Source: JABDIP01 sp965237625
GTDB lineage: Bacteria; Pseudomonadota; Alphaproteobacteria; DSM-16000; Inquilinaceae
DNA: 64,000 nucleotides
Assembly (NCBI GenBank): GCA_965237625.1
Contig: CBDEGD010000028.1
Location: 75,352 to 139,351, forward strand
Direction of reading: 5' to 3'
Shown here: positions 61,887-64,000 of the stretch, piece by piece
Layout: each line of letters begins with the position of its first letter
Position numbering within the stretch: the stretch's first letter is position 1
Position numbers and translations under genes: made by a program
The notes under the pieces: model-generated
Databases searched by the model: none
Seen by the model: the letters and a program-made list of their open reading frames with translations, nothing else
Told to the model about the DNA's origin: nothing

Positions 61887-63095
61887 ATGGATCTGTCGAT
61901 CATCGAACGGGCCGACCCGGCGCTTCTCATTGCGCTTGGGATCGGATTGGGGGCGGCGGTGCTGATCGCCCTGATCGCGGTGATCGTCGTTCTGGTAGGC
62001 CGCACCACGCACACCCAGCAGGCGCTTTCCCAGGTCGGCGGACAGGTCACGCAGCTAGCGGAGACAGCGACGCGTATGGGCGTCAGCCAGTCCGAGCTGA
62101 CCGGCCGGTTGAGCCAGATCGCCGAGCAGAGCGCCGCTGCCCAGACCCAGCTTGCCGAGCGGCTCCAGGCCCAGGAGCGGCAAATCTCAAAATCCTTGGA
62201 CGAACGCCTGCTGGCGGTCAGTTCAAAGGTGCACGAGACCCTGGAGAAGAGTGCCACCCAGACCGCCAACACCATGAGCGACCTTCGGACCCGGCTGGCG
62301 CTGATCGACGAGGCGCGCAAAACCATCGCCACCCTGTCGACGGAGGTGGTCGGGCTGCAGGACATCCTGTCCAACAAGCAATCTCGCGGGGCTTTTGGTG
62401 AAGTCCAGCTGAAGGACATCGTCACCGCCATCCTGCCGCCCTCGGCCTACGAGTTCCAGGCGACGTTGGCGGGCGGAAGGCGGCCGGACTGCCTGCTGAC
62501 CCTGCCGAACCCGCCGGGTTCGATCGCCATCGATGCGAAATTCCCGCTGGAGAGCTACCGCGCCCTGATCGCCGCCAAGGACGAACCGGCCCGGGTTTTG
62601 GCGTCGCGGAATTTCACCAGGGATGTCAGCCAGCATGTGGCGCACATCGCCGAGCGCTACATCGTGCCCGGCGAGACGGCGGAATCTGCGCTGATGTTCC
62701 TGCCGTCCGAGGCGGTCTACGCGGAGCTGCACGCCCGATTCAGCAATGTGGTGGAGGAATCGTACCGCCGCCGTGTCTGGATCGTCTCGCCGACGACGCT
62801 GATGGCGACGCTCAACACGGTACGGGCGGTGCTGAAAGACGTGCACATGCGCGAGCAGGCCGGGGTGATCCAAGCCGAACTGCTTCACCTGCTGAAGGAT
62901 GTGGAGCGGCTCGATCAGCGCGTGGAGAAGCTTCAGAACCACTTCTCCCAGGCCGACCGCGACATTCGCGACATTCGCATCTCCACCGACAAGGTGAAGC
63001 GGCGCGGCGAGAAGATCGACGGGCTGCAGTTCGACGACAGCCCGGAGCCATCGGAAGTGCTGGAACCGTTGCGGCCGAAGGTGGTTGGGGAATAG
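61887..63095 (+). CDS. rmuC: DNA recombination protein RmuC
   Basis: 402 residues. Single N-terminal membrane helix (IGLGAAVLIALIAVIVVLVG), a coiled coil (~40-150) and the RmuC domain with SNKQSRGAFGEVQLKDIVTA, RPDCLLTLPNPPGSIAIDAK, MFLPSEAVYAELHARFSNV and VWIVSPTTLMATLNTVRAV. The D/K nuclease-like core of this family is retained (AIDAKFPLESY). Reported to limit inversions; exact role unknown. It diverges from def. Confidence 0.95.
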   Translation: MDLSIIERADPALLIALGIGLGAAVLIALIAVIVVLVGRTTHTQQALSQVGGQVTQLAETATRMGVSQSELTGRLSQIAEQSAAAQTQLAERLQAQERQISKSLDERLLAVSSKVHETLEKSATQTANTMSDLRTRLALIDEARKTIATLSTEVVGLQDILSNKQSRGAFGEVQLKDIVTAILPPSAYEFQATLAGGRRPDCLLTLPNPPGSIAIDAKFPLESYRALIAAKDEPARVLASRNFTRDVSQHVAHIAERYIVPGETAESALMFLPSEAVYAELHARFSNVVEESYRRRVWIVSPTTLMATLNTVRAVLKDVHMREQAGVIQAELLHLLKDVERLDQRVEKLQNHFSQADRDIRDIRISTDKVKRRGEKIDGLQFDDSPEPSEVLEPLRPKVVGE

Positions 63096-63143
63096 CGTGC
63101 AGGCGCCGCTAAAGAGAGGGCCGAGGGGGCCTCGTCGAAGCCG

Positions 63144-63616
63144 CTATTTTATCCTCGATAGCAGCATCGCCGGATTGTCAAGTACGCCTTCGGAGACCAA
63201 CTGCGTCATGAGATCACCGTCGTAGTAGCGTTCTTCAACAACGAGGCCGTCCTTCCATTTCTGCCAGTTCAGCCCATCGATCTGCTGGTCCACCCCATTC
63301 GAATCCGTGAATTTGCTGCAATTGCGAAAGACGCAAACGCCTTCCTCCTCAAGCGTGATCACATCGGTAATGTGACCGGTAATAGTTTTCGCCGCAGCGA
63401 TAAAGGGCTCCTGCTTGGCGCGACCTTCAACGGCACCAGACGCAAATAGGCCGTCATTTGCATACATCAGAACCATCCCGCCAAAAAGGCATCGAACGCT
63501 TCGAGCGGCCTGCCGGCCCTCAGCAGGTCAACCTGAGCAGCCACCGCATCCGCCAATGTTTCATAGGAATGATTTGTCACCGCAAAACCCAATCTTTCTG
63601 CCGTTATCGAGTTCAT
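63144..63616 (-). pseudogene. SnoaL-like (NTF2 fold) protein, frameshifted
   Basis: The 110-codon frame starting ATG 63476 (MVLMYANDGLFASGAVEGR, ITDVITLEEEGVCVFRN, VEERYYDGD) is the C-terminal part of a SnoaL-like domain. A second frame from ATG 63616 supplies the missing N-terminal helices (TLADAVAAQVDLLRAGRPLE, AFDAFLA) and stops at 63467. Adding one T in the T5 run (plus-strand A at 63483-63487) would join them as DAFFGGMVLMYANDG. Hence probably one ~157-residue gene with a one-base deletion or a base-call error. Ligand unknown. Confidence 0.6.
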
Positions 63617-63696
63617 TAATGGCACTCCACCCCTCATAAAAAGGGTATTGTCGCCATTATTGGCCAAACACTGACGCCGGCCGGCATCACCGCCCG

Positions 63697-64000
63697 TTAT
63701 AGCGAGCGTCGCGACTTGAGCGCCGCCATCAGCGTTCCGTCGTCCAGATAGTCGAGCTCGCCGCCGACCGGCACGCCATGGGCCAGGCGGGTGACGATCA
63801 CGCCGCAATTGGCCAGCCGGTCGGTGATGTAGTGGGCGGTGGTCTGGCCGTCGACGGTGGCGTTGAGGGCCAAGATCACTTCGTCCGCCTCCGGTGCCCG
63901 CGCCCGATCGATCAGGCCGGGGATGCTGAGATCTTCCGGCCCGACGCCATCCAGCGCCGACAGGGTGCCGCCGAGTACATGATAGCGGCCGCGAAAGGCC
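63697..64000 (-). CDS. recR: Recombination protein RecR, partial (N-terminus beyond the window)
   Basis: The 3' ~100 codons: VLGGTLSALDGVGPEDLSIP, EVILALNATVDGQTTAHYIT (Toprim core, Glu region) and ARLAHGVPVGGELDYLDDGT-like ending. The zinc finger and helix-hairpin-helix part lie past the right edge. RecR works with RecF/RecO in gap repair and loads RecA. Confidence 0.96.
   Translation of the reverse strand, partial: AFRGRYHVLGGTLSALDGVGPEDLSIPGLIDRARAPEADEVILALNATVDGQTTAHYITDRLANCGVIVTRLAHGVPVGGELDYLDDGTLMAALKSRRSL

Noticed and set aside
1..64000. CRISPR arrays, prophage genes, riboswitches or rRNA
   Set aside because: No regularly spaced direct repeats, phage structural genes, recognisable aptamer cores or rRNA segments were seen.

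Overview
The window is high-GC DNA from an alphaproteobacterium, most likely a Rhodospirillales-type organism. This rests on rpmH-rnpA-yidD-yidC-yihA-argB in one run, dapD-dapE next to truA-fmt-def, a DUF2336 protein, and many peptide/amine transporters paired with flavin oxidases. No species is claimed. The left ~11 kb is accessory; the right ~20 kb is mostly core.

Layout: 1-4866 (minus) is the N-terminal part of a very large RTX/EF-hand calcium-binding protein that runs off the left edge. A DUF1629/Imm11-like gene precedes it. About 0.9 kb without a gene follows, then a truncated copy of a peptide-ABC ATPase 3' end, an IS3-like fragment, and a heme-enzyme pair (RoxA-like di-heme cytochrome c and a catalase-fold protein). 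A two-hairpin palindromic element closes this block. 10876-16129 is a complete peptide ABC importer (SBP, B, C and a fused DF ATPase). 16243-23615 holds an amine/opine-type oxidation cluster: four DAO-family flavoproteins (one frameshifted), an HcnB-like flavoprotein, an HcnA-like [2Fe-2S] protein and an SDR. tRNA-Arg(ACG), a lipoprotein, a DUF4864 protein and gpt follow. A second copy of the palindromic element begins at the gpt stop codon.

26605-43000 is mixed: an ArsR/SRPBCC pair with a double operator, a class III adenylate cyclase, an iodotyrosine-deiodinase-like flavoprotein with a creatinase-like M24 protein, a second peptide transporter split by a secreted tandem-PilJ protein, a P1 peptidase, an FNR-type regulator with a divergent GNAT-like gene, a dead tam-like methyltransferase, an orphan histidine kinase, a threonine-aldolase-family enzyme, and a MerA-like reductase with a TVP38 membrane protein.

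44271-64000 is largely housekeeping: ribosome/RNase P/membrane insertion (rpmH-rnpA-yidD-yidC-yihA), arginine (argB) and lysine (dapD, dapE) biosynthesis, formyl-Met handling (fmt, def), truA, rmuC and the C-terminal part of recR. Within it lie an alpha-glucoside-type ABC transporter lacking a local ATPase and a GGDEF/DUF2336 pair.

The least ordinary signals are the palindromic elements whose first triplet is the host gene's stop codon and whose stems covary, the heme-enzyme pair between duplicated transporter ends, the RTX/Imm11-like locus, and a probable CTG start for fmt. Four genes are visibly broken: the ABC fragment, a DAO oxidase, tam and a SnoaL-like gene. Two of these are single-base homopolymer indels, so base-call error should be excluded first.
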